Shown: one piece after another, positions 31,445 through 41,572 of the stretch
Numbering within the stretch: position 1 is the stretch's first letter
Layout: each line of letters opens with the position of its first letter
Assembly: GCA_015179125.1 (NCBI GenBank)
Contig: WHVA01000131.1
Location: 124,001 to 188,000, forward strand
From: Gautieria morchelliformis
Lineage: Eukaryota; Basidiomycota; Agaricomycetes; Gomphales; Gomphaceae
Length of the DNA stretch: 64,000 nucleotides
Reading direction: 5' to 3'
Notes under the pieces: generated by a model
What the model was told of the DNA's origin: nothing
Database searches by the model: none
What the model saw: the letters and a program-made list of their open reading frames with translations, nothing else
Position numbers and translations under genes: made by a program

Positions 31445-32331
31445 TAGCGCCACACCCTGAAATATCAAATGGTCAGCGTACGATGGGTCATGGACAGACA
31501 GAACCATCCCAGTCTATGAGCTCATTGCTAGTATACCGTGAATAACAAAATACTCTCATCATCGCTGTCGCTAGGCAAATCTATTTATTCCATTGTTGCG
31601 GAGTCTTGGACACATTTGCATGCGCAACGGCGCACTAATACCCACTATCTTCTGAGTCCCTCATTCACTAGTGATGTATAGTACACCACCGTCGAACTTT
31701 TGATATTACTGTAACATTGACTGGGAGGAGCGAGATGAATTGTTGCATACTTATGTCCTCTCGGTAACTCAGGAAGGAGGAGGGCCATTCACCGGTAGGC
31801 CGGGGTCAGAGTAACTAGTGTGGAGCTAATCAGGGGCTGGGTTTGGGCTGGGTTGTGACCAGGCTACACCATACCTCCAGCAATCCTATCCGATGCGGTG
31901 GCATTGACGCGAGGAGATTGGTGCGCTGTGCTGAACCTGAACATTTGTTATACCCTCAAGGATACACAGCCGATTTCACGCGTAACTGCTAGAAGTTCAA
32001 TAGCGTGAATGCATAATATTGACATTTCTCATACCAGATTACGACCTGGCTACTTGTGAGACGCGAGACATAATCATAATTCAGCTGGGAAAAAATAGTT
32101 TCCAAGGTGTCTATGCATGCCATGAGTCAGTAACGTACTCAATTTTTCATCCACGCTGTCGCAAACGATGACCCAAGTCATACGCGCCATTTCCTCTCTC
32201 AAACACATTCGTAGAGCACCAGGTCAATCTGGGGTACAATAAGAGTGTATTCCAACGCCATCTACTGCTAGTTGGTGTAGGAAGACGAGCGTCGCGTAGT
32301 TCGGCCAAGTCCGATGCTCGGACAGGATATG
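31445..32331. other. 3' flank of unit G (inverted repeat unit, no gene seen)
   Basis: Reverse-complement equivalent of 10511-11402. No gene is seen. Confidence 0.6.
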
Positions 32332-33303
32332 TAGTGTTCTGCGGGCCCGGGCTGGGCTCAAAAGCCCGGGCTTGGGCTCGGCCTGGAGGGGCTCGGGCTC
32401 AGGCCCGGGCCTACGGGTGTGGGCAGTCGTCGTTGCCGTCGGACGTGAACGCGACGCTGTGCACGCTGTCCTTGTCCCCATGAGGCAGTGAAATGAGCTG
32501 CCCCGACTGCACGTCCCACAGGCGCACGATGGTGTTGAGCGAGCCTGCTGAGACAAGCCGCCTGTACAGGGAGATCCTGACGGAGGTCACACCCGCCTCA
32601 GCCTGCGCCTACGGGGCGGCGGCGGAGGACCGGCACACACGCAGAAATGCAGCAAAACGGAGAATCAGCGCCCCGCCACGCGAAAAGCAGAAACAGCCAC
32701 TCACGTCCCCCAGCTCTGTAATCGACAGCGTCCTATGCCCCCCGATCTCCATAGCCCATATGCGCGCCGTCTGTGTGCGCGCGTCAGCATTCCGCAGCAG
32801 CCGTCACCACAGCAGTACAGTAACATGGCCGCGGGCCCACGTACCTTATCCACCGACCCAGAGATGATAAGCACCCGTAGCGCGAAAAGTCGCCTGCTTG
32901 TGCCCCTTGAACACCGTGCGGTGGGCTTCTTCACGATGTCCCAGATCTGGGAGACATTGGTAAAACGCAGCAAAAAAGGCAAGTCACAAAGCACGACTGA
33001 ACGCACCCTGGCTCCAAGCCTCTGGCAACCCGCACTCGCCCCACGTCACTTTTCACTGGGGATGACCATGCGAGGCGTTGGGATTTAGAGTGTGAGGATA
33101 GGTGGAGGGATGAAAAAACAGTTGAGAAAGTTTTCAACTCATTCAAAACTTTTTTGTAACTACAGTTGACTTTTTTGGACTTTGCAAAATGACCATCCAC
33201 ATTGGTGCCGAAAGCCCGGGCTCAGGGTTTCTGAAAACGAAGCTGAGCCCTCCTCCTTGGGCTTTTGGAGGCCTGGGCCCGGCTCGGCTCGGGCTGTTAA
33301 GGG
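32332..33303 (-). mobile_element. Non-autonomous hAT-like element with Tup1-type fragment (copy 2, inverted)
   Basis: Begins TAGTGTTCTGCGGGC at 32332 and matches 9560-10510 along its length in reverse orientation, including the WD40 fragment (about 32410-32947). The flank outside 32332 (GGACAGGATATG) matches the flank outside 10510 (CATAGCCTGTCC reversed). It therefore duplicated together with its surroundings. Confidence 0.6.
32410..32947 (-). pseudogene. Tup1-like WD40 gene fragment, second copy
   Basis: Reverse-oriented copy of the fragment at 9917-10452 with the same three exon-like blocks and the same introns (CCCCGTAG acceptor, GTGAGT and GTACGT donors). The blade motif IVRLWDVQSGQ is preserved near 32500-32530. 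It has the same frame problem in the first block, so the damage predates the duplication. Confidence 0.55.
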
Positions 33304-33390
33304 CTAGTTGTTGATATATCACATTTTCAAGTTCTGGCATTTACATGGAGTCAAATTGACGCGCGCCTTACAGTTTGCATTACCTATTGA
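33304..33390. repeat. Single arm of the 9412-9559 hairpin
   Basis: Starts CTAGTTGTTGATATATC and runs through one arm and the loop (AGTTTGCATTACC); the second arm is almost wholly missing. The loop is in inverted orientation relative to 9479-9492. Confidence 0.7.
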
Positions 33391-34387
33391 CTCCATGTAA
33401 GGTAGAGGACAGCTAGACTCCGCAACCTCTAAGCGTGCATGACTAATATCAGGGTTAGGGTTAAGGTGGCAAAAATCTAGCTCGGTTGTCGTTGCCCGTA
33501 GACAAGTAACTTCGAAGTCCCCAAACCTACCGTGGCATCTAATAATATATACTCAGTTAACTATAGAAAGCATTAGGGCTCCTCCAATATTGAATCAGGA
33601 AGAACTCGATGTCCATGATACTTCCGATTCGCCCAACTTGCCTGCGTGCCATTCAACCCTTTCCGGTAAGCATTCATGAATCTCGCAGAACGATTAGGAA
33701 ACCTGTATCATATCCTCACAGTAAGCTAGCCTTTCCATAGAAAAATAAGGAGGGGAAAGCACCTTCGCATCTGTACGGACGTCAATTTGGCAAAGACTCA
33801 ATTGAGGCAGAGAAGGATGAGCTGCGGCTGCTGTGCAGAAGGGGTGCCAAAACTCAAGTTGCTTGAAACAAAACCTTCACTGTGCTGAACTTCCGGCTCT
33901 TGTGGCTTCAGCAAGGCTTCTTCTACCACTAAAGCAGTGTTCTGGAGTTTGGGAGGAATAAACAATGAGAATTAGGCTCAAGACACATTGAATGAGGGGG
34001 AGAATCAGTCAAAAGGTTTTCGCATTTTTACCAAGTTTTTTTAGCCTTAATAAATCCCTGGCCTTCCTGTGACCCATACTAAAGCTTCACAGCTGATAAC
34101 AAGGCTCTGTTACTGTTCTAAAGAGCTCCAGAGGCTCAAGATGAACTACTTTTCAGACTCCGCTAGCTCTTGGGAGTTGCCTTTCGAGGTCAAAAAAATT
34201 ACTTTCGTCCCCTGCATCTAAAACATGTATTTGAAGATAATGGAGCAAAAAAAAACTTGTTTGTTATATTTCAAGACTGAGGGTAGAATAATCCACAAAC
34301 TAAAACCATAGGAATACAGACAAAGGTCTTCTAAATGATTTTATGGTACCAGATTTCCTAATTGAGTCTTGCTGGCGACGCAGAAAG
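33391..34387. other. Spacer before Copia-2, nothing recognised
   Basis: AT-rich sequence without a recognisable gene. It contains one short GGGTTAGGGTTA near 33453, which is too short to be called telomeric. Confidence 0.3.
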
Positions 34388-34637
34388 TATAGGTCGAAGA
34401 TGCTTACAAATAAGATGTGAGGAAGTCTGTCGTTTGGATGATCTATAGTAATGCGAGGTGCCGTCTTAAATACAAAAAATCCTACTCTAATTATAACATG
34501 TCCTTTTGTCCAGCAAAGTACAAGGAGCTCATTGTACTTTGCTGCGCTCCTTTTTCTATCCCATACCTTTGACTCCTTGTGCCTCGTACGCATCATCATC
34601 TTATGTCAGCATGCCGGAAGTGCCATTTCCCTCAACA
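34388..34637 (-). repeat. Copia-2 3' LTR (250 bp)
   Basis: Minus strand begins TGTTGAGGGAAATGG and ends CGACCTATA. Three of its four differences from the 5' LTR are CG in the 5' LTR and TG or CA here. Confidence 0.9.
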
Positions 34638-36055
34638 CTCCCCCTCACTTCGGCAAATCCAATACTCCCCCTATCCTCGGTGAATCCCAATTTATTGCGT
34701 AAGTATTTGTGCTGATGTCCTTCAAGCCCCTTCGTCATTAGATCCGCGGGGTTTTCCTTCGACCCAACATAGGTGAGTGAAGCCTCGTTAGAGGCCACCT
34801 TCTCGTGGATGAAATGGTAGGCTACATTGATATGTTTGGTCCTGGCATGGTAGGTCACGTCATGGGAAAGTGTGATCGCGCCTAAGTTATCGGATCTGAT
34901 AGAAGTCGGTTGGGCTTGGTCAAGACCTAGTTCCTGGAGCGCTCTTTGAAGCCAGATAAGTTCTTTAGTTCCTTTGGTGATAGCAATATACTCAGCCTCT
35001 GTTGTAGATAACGAGACGGTGTGTTGGGTTTTTGAACTCCAGGCGACTGCTCCTCCTCCAAGAATCGCAATGTATCCGCCGATGGATTTAGCGTCAGATC
35101 AGTTCACATAGTCTGCATCAGTGAATATTTCAAGGTTGTCTCCCGCCTCTTTTCTGAACATAATACCGCCATCTTGTGTGCCTTTAAGGTAACGGAGGAC
35201 ATGCTTGATGGCGGTCCAATGTTCCGGTCCATAGGAGTTCGTGAACTGGCTAAGATGTTGGACGGCGAAGGCTATGTCAGGTCTTGTTCTGAGTGCCACG
35301 TACATGAGCGAGCCAACAGCTTGGGCATAAGGTATGTTGATACTGGACACTTCTCCCGATTCTGGTATGTCGAGTCTGGTGGAGATGCTGAACGGGGTCG
35401 CGACCGGGTAAGCTTCTTGCATGTGGAATCGAGCGAGCATAACATCGATGTATGCTCCTTGAGAGATTTTCAGAGTTCCTTCCGCCCTATTCCTTTCCAC
35501 CCTTATCCCTAAAATTCTGCTCATTTCCCCCAAGTCCGTCATCACAAATTTCTCATTAAGCTCCTCTTTCATCCTAGTCATCCCGCTGACTGTGTTTGCG
35601 ACCAGGCCTAAGTCATCAACGTATACAGCTATGGCCTCGATGTCGGATCCGGATCTCCTGATGTAAATACATTCGTCTGCCGAGCTTTGGGTGTAATCGA
35701 GATTGAGTAGTTCATTGCGGAGCCGCTGGTGCCAAGCACGTCCCGCTTGTTTGAGTCCGTAGATCACACGGTGCAATTTTAATACTCGTCCTGATCCATC
35801 GTTGAAACCCTCTGGCTGTTTCATGTAAATTTCTTCTTCCAGTTTTGAGTTGAAATAAGCTCCCTTTACGTCCATCATTTCAATCTCCCAATCCTTAGAG
35901 TTTGCGATAGCCAATAGAAGTCTTAAGGAGTCGAACTTGACAACGGGTGAGGTTATGTCGTAGTAGTCCATTCCCGGCCTCTGAGTGAACCCTTGTGCGA
36001 CTACCCGTGCCTTTCCTTTCTCGAATTCTCCATCTGTTTTTGTTTTCACTGCGTA
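34601..36055 (-). pseudogene. Copia-2 reverse transcriptase and RNase H (one stop codon)
   Basis: Minus-strand frame from the solo-LTR junction: KTKTDGEFEKGKARVVAQGF, then the RT motifs WEIEMMDVKGAYFNSKL, YGLKQAGRAWH and AVYVDDLGLVANT (canonical YVDD), then GIRVERNRAEGTLKISQ. RNase H begins EIFTDADYVN and is cut by TGA near 35099-35101, then resumes in the same frame with AWSSKTQHTVSLSTTEAEY, SDNLGAITL and TKHINVAYHFIHEKV. The same frame continues upstream across the solo LTR. Only this stop and the insertion prevent a full product. Confidence 0.8.
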
Positions 36056-36483
36056 TTGTTGTAACTATCAGCTAACTTACCGAGACCGAGGTGCACATTC
36101 ATGTGCACATGCGAGTCGACGGTCCATCCGTCGAATACAAATCGAGGCGATCCAACGGATCGTACACCGAGTCACCGAGCCGAGTCCCCGAGTACAACGA
36201 GATCCGAGTGTCACATTATCCGAGCCGAGGGGAGCCGGCTACATATGTATCAGCCGCAGGGTAATCCCAGATCTATTTAGCCCGTACCGAGACTCCTAGG
36301 TACGGCGTATAAGTCGAATGTTCATGTACTGTAGAAACAACACGAATCTTATCCATCCAGCTTCGAGTCACAAGCCATAGTCCCCTGCGCTCGAGTCAAT
36401 GTGCACCACGAGTCGAGTCGAGTCTGCCTCTGCGCTCGAGTTAATGCGCATGCCCCTAAAGCACTTCTAACATCACCATAATA
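36056..36483. repeat. Solo LTR (428 bp) inserted in Copia-2 RT
   Basis: Begins TGTTGTAACTATCAGC and ends ATCACCATAATA, flanked by CGTAT at 36051-36055 and 36484-36488. On either side the RT reading frame continues in phase (RWVY before, KTKTDG after). Rich in CGAG/CGAGTC words. It belongs to a different LTR family from Copia-1 to -4. Confidence 0.85.
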
Positions 36484-39058
36484 CGTATACCCATCGACAC
36501 CCAATAATATTGCGATCCGGCGGTAGTTCCACTAGTTCCCATGTCCCAATTTCCTGGTGCTGTTTTATTTCTGTCTCCATTGCCTTTTCCCAAATGGGGG
36601 CGTCCGATCGACTGATTGCTTCAGCGTAATTATTTGGTTCGGTAATGATGCTCGTGGTGACTAATGCTCGATCCGGATCGTTGAGCTTCTGATAGTCTGG
36701 CCTATTGGTCACTCGGCTGCTGCGTCGGATCTCGGGCACTTGTTCCTCGGGTGTTGACATAGTTATCACAGATGTGTGAGGGGTAACGTCATTCGCTTCC
36801 ACTTCCGCTCTCCCATTCACTTCTACCTCCGCTCCAGTTTCCTCGGGCTGTTGCTCACGCAATTCTATCTCCCCCTCGGGCGCAGCCATCCCACCGTTGT
36901 CTCCATCAGGTATAGTATACAGTTTAGTGTCACTTGCATCAAATGTAATGTTTCTGGAGATTTGGACATGCCTTGAGAGTTTATTGTAGTACTTCCAGGC
37001 CTTTGTGTGTTCAGAAACTCCGATGAACAGGTGATGTTCCGCTTTCGGATCCAGCTTGGCACGGCGCTGATCCGGTACCATAACCCAGCAACATGTTCTG
37101 AATTCTTCCAGTTGCAATATATCAGGTTTCCTTCCAAAAAAGGCTTGATAAGGTGTAATCGCAGATCCAAGAGTGCGGGTTGGGGATCTGTTCTTAATGT
37201 AGCAAGCATATGCTACTGCCTCCGGCCACAGGATTTTAGGCAGATCCTTGGAAAATAGCATGGCACGGGCATGCTCGAGTAAAGTTTTATTGAGTTGTTC
37301 GGCAATACCGTTCTGTGCCAGTGAATAGGGGGCAGTTGTTTCCATAATGACGCCATGCTGGTGACAAAAATCTTTGAAGGGTTTGTTAACGTATTCTCCG
37401 CTGTTATCAGAACGAAAAACTTTGATTTTGTTACTGGTTTGCATTTCCAGCAAACTTTTGAACCCTTCGAAGTTCTTCAGAGCTTCATCTTTGGTATTCC
37501 CGAAATAAACCACGGAGTACCTGGTTTTGGCATCTGTAAATGAATAGAAATAGCGCTCTCGGGCTGGACCCTGGACTTGGGCCGGTCCCCATACATCAGA
37601 TACGATCAAATCGCCTGGTGCCTTGGCGGTCTCCTCGGCATGCTTCGGGAAAGGCTCCACATGGTGTTTCCCCTTAATGCAGGCAGTGCACTGGGTAGGT
37701 GCCTGGGAACCGTCGATAAGTAACCCGTCAACCAGGTTGTTACTTTGAATAGTCTTGATGGTCCACGGGTTGACGTGTCCGAGTATTCGGTGCCACTTAT
37801 CCAGGGTGCGTGCCTTCGCCATTGCTGCAAAGTCTCTTGGCTCACTTCCTGCCATTCCCTTACATCTCATCCGATACATTCTTCCTATCTTCTGTCCCAT
37901 GCCAAATAGAAGCCCTGACTTAGCTTTGAATTCAGCGACGGATGATGTAAACGTGGCCATGTGTCCAAGATCCGTGAGATGTCCTACACTGATTAGGTTA
38001 TTGGGTGCTTCAGGGGCATGTTTCACATCAGTGAGTTTGATGTCGAAAGTGGCTGTGCCGACTTTGAATTGGACAGGTACCGTCCCGCGTCCACATGTCT
38101 TCAGTGAGGCTCCATGTGTGATTCCATTAATAGTAGAATTTTCTTCAGTGTATGTTGAAAAACAATGGCGGTCTCGGGCTATATGCGTGGTTGCGGCCGA
38201 GTCACCAAACCAATCTGACGTTGAGATGGAGATAAGAACTGCGTCATCAGCGGTGAATGCAAAATCATTTTCTTCCATTTGTTGGGCAGTGTCACTATCT
38301 TTTGACTTATACCATGTTGGTGCTTGTCCTTCTTTCCCGCCTCCCTTTGCCCAACAATCCTTTATGTAGTGACCCTTCTTGCCACAATTGTGGCACTTCC
38401 CTTTCATGGCGCCAGATTCATTGCGTGACTGACTTCTGAGTGCTGTTTGCCGGGCCGACCCTTCTTGCCGTGCCCGATCTTTGTCCAGGATTCTGGCTAT
38501 CAGGATGTCCGACGAAATTGTAGTGCCGCCGGCGTTAACCGCGGTAATGAATGAAGACCAAGAGTCCGGGAGTGAGGTGAGTAATGTATTAGAGAAATCG
38601 TCATCTGTGATTAATTGGCCGTGGGCACACAGTTCCTGGCTGAGTCCCCGGAGTTTTCGAATATGTTCTTCCATGTTGGCTCCCTCGATATGGAAGAAGT
38701 TGCAGCGGAGGTTAACGATTCCGACCGCACCTTTGGACTTGAATATTTCCTGTAATCTAACCCAGATAGCGTGACTCCCCATGAATTGATCAACATAAAC
38801 GAGGTGTTCATCGGATATACGTAAACAGATCTCTTTTCTTGCCTTCTTGTCTTTTTTCTTCCAATCGGCGATCGCCTGTCCTTCTGCCGATGTTACGTTG
38901 TCTGGGTCTGCCGCTGTAGGTTTGACATCGGTGCCAACTGTGATTTCCCAAAGGTCTTGGTCATCGAGAATCCATTCGAGGCGGCGGCGCCATGTGGCGT
39001 AGTTGTCCCCATTCAGGGGATCGATCTTGTAGATACTATTGGTGTTGGCAAGGGACAT
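36473..39058 (-). CDS. Copia-2 gag, protease, integrase and start of RT (861 aa)
   Basis: Starts at ATG 39058. Gag residues 1-240 have NYATWRRRLEWILDD and a UBN2 helical region; the zinc knuckle CHNCGKKGHYIKDC is near residue 222. The protease motif WFGDSAATTHIA follows at about 285. The pre-integrase zinc region has LDKWHRILGHV and CTACIKGKHH (about 420-465). The integrase core has SDVWGP, FRSDNSGEY and QNGIAEQLNKTLLEHA (catalytic D, D, E; about 485-600). It ends with IGCRWVY where the solo LTR interrupts RT. No stop lies within these 861 codons, so gag, protease and integrase could still be made. Confidence 0.85.
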   Translation of the reverse strand: MSLANTNSIYKIDPLNGDNYATWRRRLEWILDDQDLWEITVGTDVKPTAADPDNVTSAEGQAIADWKKKDKKARKEICLRISDEHLVYVDQFMGSHAIWVRLQEIFKSKGAVGIVNLRCNFFHIEGANMEEHIRKLRGLSQELCAHGQLITDDDFSNTLLTSLPDSWSSFITAVNAGGTTISSDILIARILDKDRARQEGSARQTALRSQSRNESGAMKGKCHNCGKKGHYIKDCWAKGGGKEGQAPTWYKSKDSDTAQQMEENDFAFTADDAVLISISTSDWFGDSAATTHIARDRHCFSTYTEENSTINGITHGASLKTCGRGTVPVQFKVGTATFDIKLTDVKHAPEAPNNLISVGHLTDLGHMATFTSSVAEFKAKSGLLFGMGQKIGRMYRMRCKGMAGSEPRDFAAMAKARTLDKWHRILGHVNPWTIKTIQSNNLVDGLLIDGSQAPTQCTACIKGKHHVEPFPKHAEETAKAPGDLIVSDVWGPAQVQGPARERYFYSFTDAKTRYSVVYFGNTKDEALKNFEGFKSLLEMQTSNKIKVFRSDNSGEYVNKPFKDFCHQHGVIMETTAPYSLAQNGIAEQLNKTLLEHARAMLFSKDLPKILWPEAVAYACYIKNRSPTRTLGSAITPYQAFFGRKPDILQLEEFRTCCWVMVPDQRRAKLDPKAEHHLFIGVSEHTKAWKYYNKLSRHVQISRNITFDASDTKLYTIPDGDNGGMAAPEGEIELREQQPEETGAEVEVNGRAEVEANDVTPHTSVITMSTPEEQVPEIRRSSRVTNRPDYQKLNDPDRALVTTSIITEPNNYAEAISRSDAPIWEKAMETEIKQHQEIGTWELVELPPDRNIIGCRWVYVLW

Positions 39059-39118
39059 TGTAGGTTGATTATTGCTGATATGGAAAGATTGTTTTTGATT
39101 AGATATTTAGTTACGGCC

Positions 39119-39131
39119 GGGGCCCATAACC
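39119..39131 (-). other. Copia-2 primer binding site
   Basis: Minus strand GGTTATGGGCCCC immediately after the 5' LTR, identical to that of Copia-1. Here the embedded ATG is followed after five codons by TAA, so gag uses the ATG at 39058. Confidence 0.75.
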
Positions 39132-39381
39132 TATAGGTCGAAGATGCTTACAAATAAGATGTGAGGAAGTCTGTCGTTTGGATGATCTATAGTAATGCGA
39201 GGTGCCGTCTTAAATACAAAAAATCCTACTCTAATTATAACATGTCCTTTTGTCCAGCAAAGTACAAGGAGCTCATTGTACTTTGCTGCGCTCCTTTTTC
39301 TATCCCATACCTTTGACTCCTTGTGCCTCGTACGCGTCATCATCTTATGTCAGCACGCCGGAAGTGCCGTTTCACTCAACA
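39132..39381 (-). repeat. Copia-2 5' LTR (250 bp)
   Basis: Same ends as 34388-34637. It shows relatedness to the LTR of Copia-3 (shared AAGGAGCGCAGCAAAGTACA and CTTCGACCTATA). Confidence 0.9.
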
Positions 39382-39611
39382 GATTTGATGATCTCCAGTG
39401 ATGCAAGTCGCTGGCTTAAATGTGGGAATGGCAACGCGAGGGGTGACGCAAACAAACCGTGTCACCCATGTCACACCATGTGACAAACAACTCAAGGTTT
39501 CATTGTTCTTTATAAATTCCATTGTCTGTCATAAATAGATAGTCCACTGTGCAGCAGTCATTGTTCTATTCCCCCCATTGTTCCCTAGAGTATAAAGCAG
39601 CTAGCTAGTAC

Positions 39612-40038
39612 TGTTGGATAGCAGCACTTCGGCACACTTACGCAACCTGATGACGCGTGCAAGGACAAAGGACATAGAAGAACAAGGAGCGCAGCAAAGT
39701 ACAAAGTGCGCTTTGTACTTTGCAAAGACAAAAGGATTCAACTATAATTAGAATAGTGTTTATGTATTTAAGTCAGCGATCTGAACTGTGATAGAGCATC
39801 GATTCTACCACCAACTTTACTACTATATTTTGTGAGCACCTTCGACCTATAAGTACATCTTCTTCCCTCAGTCATTTGCAACGCGAAGTGAACACTGAGG
39901 TAAGAGATATCCCAAGTCTTGAGTTATTTCTTTACTTATCTATGCATTGTAGTATTTCTCGTATAGGTAATAACAATAGTCATTTGCAATGCGAAGTGAA
40001 CACTGAGTATTTCTTGTATAGATATAATAATTCTTACA
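39612..40038 (+). repeat. Copia-3 5' LTR (427 bp) with internal duplication
   Basis: TG...CA ends. It contains two copies of a 30-bp stretch starting GTCATTTGCAA (39870-39899 and 39979-40008), which Copia-2 LTRs lack. Confidence 0.7.
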
Positions 40039-40090
40039 GGCTATTGGGCCCCGCACCTGATACAATGGACCTTCCAGCTCCCTCCTGATC

Positions 40091-40863
40091 ATGTCTACCA
40101 CAACTCTTACCACCACCGACCTCCTCCCTTCCTTGGTACCCAAGCTCATGGCCAACGGTCTCAACTGGACCGCGTTCTCGATGCGTTTCCAAGACGCCGT
40201 CAAAGCCAAAGGCTTGTGGGGGTATTTTGATGGCACGACCCCTCAGCCGACTGTCAGTGTACCGCCTACAACTGATAAAGAGGATGCCCTTGCTAATGGG
40301 TCAAGGAGGACCGTACTGTGAAAGCGCTTCTGACTCACCGAATACCTGACTCCACCCTGATCCGCATACACGGCAAATCCTCCCTGACAGAACGATGGGC
40401 ACTGATCGTAAAAGAATTCTCAATGAAAGGAGCATTTGCACAAGCGGATTTGCGTACCCATTTCATGGAGTCTAAGTGCCCTGACAAATCGAACGTCCGT
40501 GAATTCCTCGACGGACTGCAAGTCAAGAAAGAAGAGTTAGCTACCTTCGGTGTAGACATTGAAGAAAAGGATTACTGATCGACGATCATAAAATCCCTCC
40601 CCCCACATCTTTCAGCCTTTGCATTGAACCTTCTAGCCGGTGCCAAGCTATATAGCTCGACAAAAACTATCGACCCCGACGAACTCATTACGTTAGTATC
40701 TGAAGCGTATGAGCGTCACGTAGCTCAGCAGTCTAGATGCTCAGGGCACGGTAGTGGGAAAGGCGAAGACAAGGATGAGGCAATGTTTGTCTCACCTAAT
40801 GGGAAGGGAAAGAAAATCGATCGAAAACCGAAAGGGACGTGCTGGAACTTCGGTGACAAGGGA
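40091..40863 (+). pseudogene. Copia-3 gag, N-terminal part
   Basis: ATG at 40091 starts a frame with GLNWTAFSMRFQDAVKAKG, typical of copia gag. A frameshift near 40310 leads to the UBN2-like part (ERWALIVKEFSMKGAFAQAD; FLDGLQVKKEELATFG), ended by TGA at 40576-40578. The same frame then resumes (LLAGAKLYSSTKTIDPDELI) to the zinc knuckle start CWNFGDKG, whose second Cys is Phe. The insertion of Copia-4 occurs directly before the His of the knuckle. Confidence 0.75.
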
Positions 40864-41483
40864 TCTGAAGAATACTAGGTAACTATAGGATGTGCTACTA
40901 AATGTAGCTTTAAGGAATCGGGGTCTGGAGTGGCCCGGAATATTTCGGTGGGGACTCGATGCGCTTAGAACTCGAGCGCAGGAATAGTGACCAGTAGAAT
41001 TGGTGATTTTTAATTGAGAGCATCGTTCAGTCTTTTATACAAACGTATCCAAGGTAACTAATGGAGAAATTGAGGGGGCATGGGCGAGAGGAAGGTCAGA
41101 AGGAGGAGGGCCGAGGGTTGGAGATGGGTGTGGAGTGTCTGTGGGGTAGATCGGGAAAATGGAACTACCTACATGTACATTTTGTGGAGCAACATAGTGT
41201 GATCACGAAATGGGACAGGGTCGAGACAGGAGAAGGGGAAAAGGGGAGAAACATAGGACTCGATCGTCCGGTTGATCCGCGATGTGTGTGCGGTGTTGTG
41301 AGCCCGTGAGATCGCGTGGCTCCTCGACTCGGCTCAACTCGGTGCACGCGTACACGCCTCGGTGAATTCGTTTGACTCGCTGGATGGTGGAAGCTCGTGT
41401 GGAGGGGAAGGGGTGGTAAGTGACTAGAGGGACAGAGAAGGGTGAGTGGGTCAATGGGTACTGTACAGTCTGGTTTCCTAACA
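40864..41483 (-). repeat. Copia-4 3' LTR (620 bp)
   Basis: Plus strand starts TCTGAAGAATACTAGG and ends TTTCCTAACA. Confidence 0.9.
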
Positions 41484-41572
41484 CGCCCCCTCAAGCACGA
41501 CAGACTCCGAGAAGATCGAGGAGATAGACGTGCTTGCGCGGTGAGAGTGGCTTCGTGAGGATGTCCGCTGGG

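Larger units (their letters stand above)
34388..39381 (-). mobile_element. Copia-2: Ty1/copia LTR retrotransposon with a solo LTR inside pol
   Basis: Two 250-bp LTRs (34388-34637 and 39132-39381) differ at four positions by eye. The primer binding site at 39119-39131 is the same 13-mer as in Copia-1. A polypurine tract (GTGAGGGGGAG on the minus strand) abuts the 3' LTR. Coding capacity is continuous apart from a 428-bp solo LTR (36056-36483) and one in-frame TGA (near 35099). The 5-bp flanks (GAAAG and GATTT) do not match, so no target duplication is visible; one flank has been lost or recombined. Confidence 0.85.
39612..40863 (+). mobile_element. Copia-3, 5' part (LTR and gag), degenerate
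   Basis: The 5' LTR is 39612-40038 (TGTTGGATAG...TTCTTACA), followed by GGCTATTGGGCCCC, a slightly altered initiator-tRNA primer site. Gag follows and is interrupted at 40863 by Copia-4. The element resumes at 46616 and ends near 47141 inside the protease; no 3' LTR was found. It is the oldest of the four Copia elements by decay. Confidence 0.75.

Noticed and set aside
33453..33466. GGGTTAGGGTTA, telomere-like
   Set aside because: Only two repeats. Far too short to call an interstitial telomere or chromosome end.
34383..39386. Target-site duplication for Copia-2
   Set aside because: The 5-bp flanks GAAAG and GATTT do not match, and shifting the LTR borders by a few bases does not produce a duplication.
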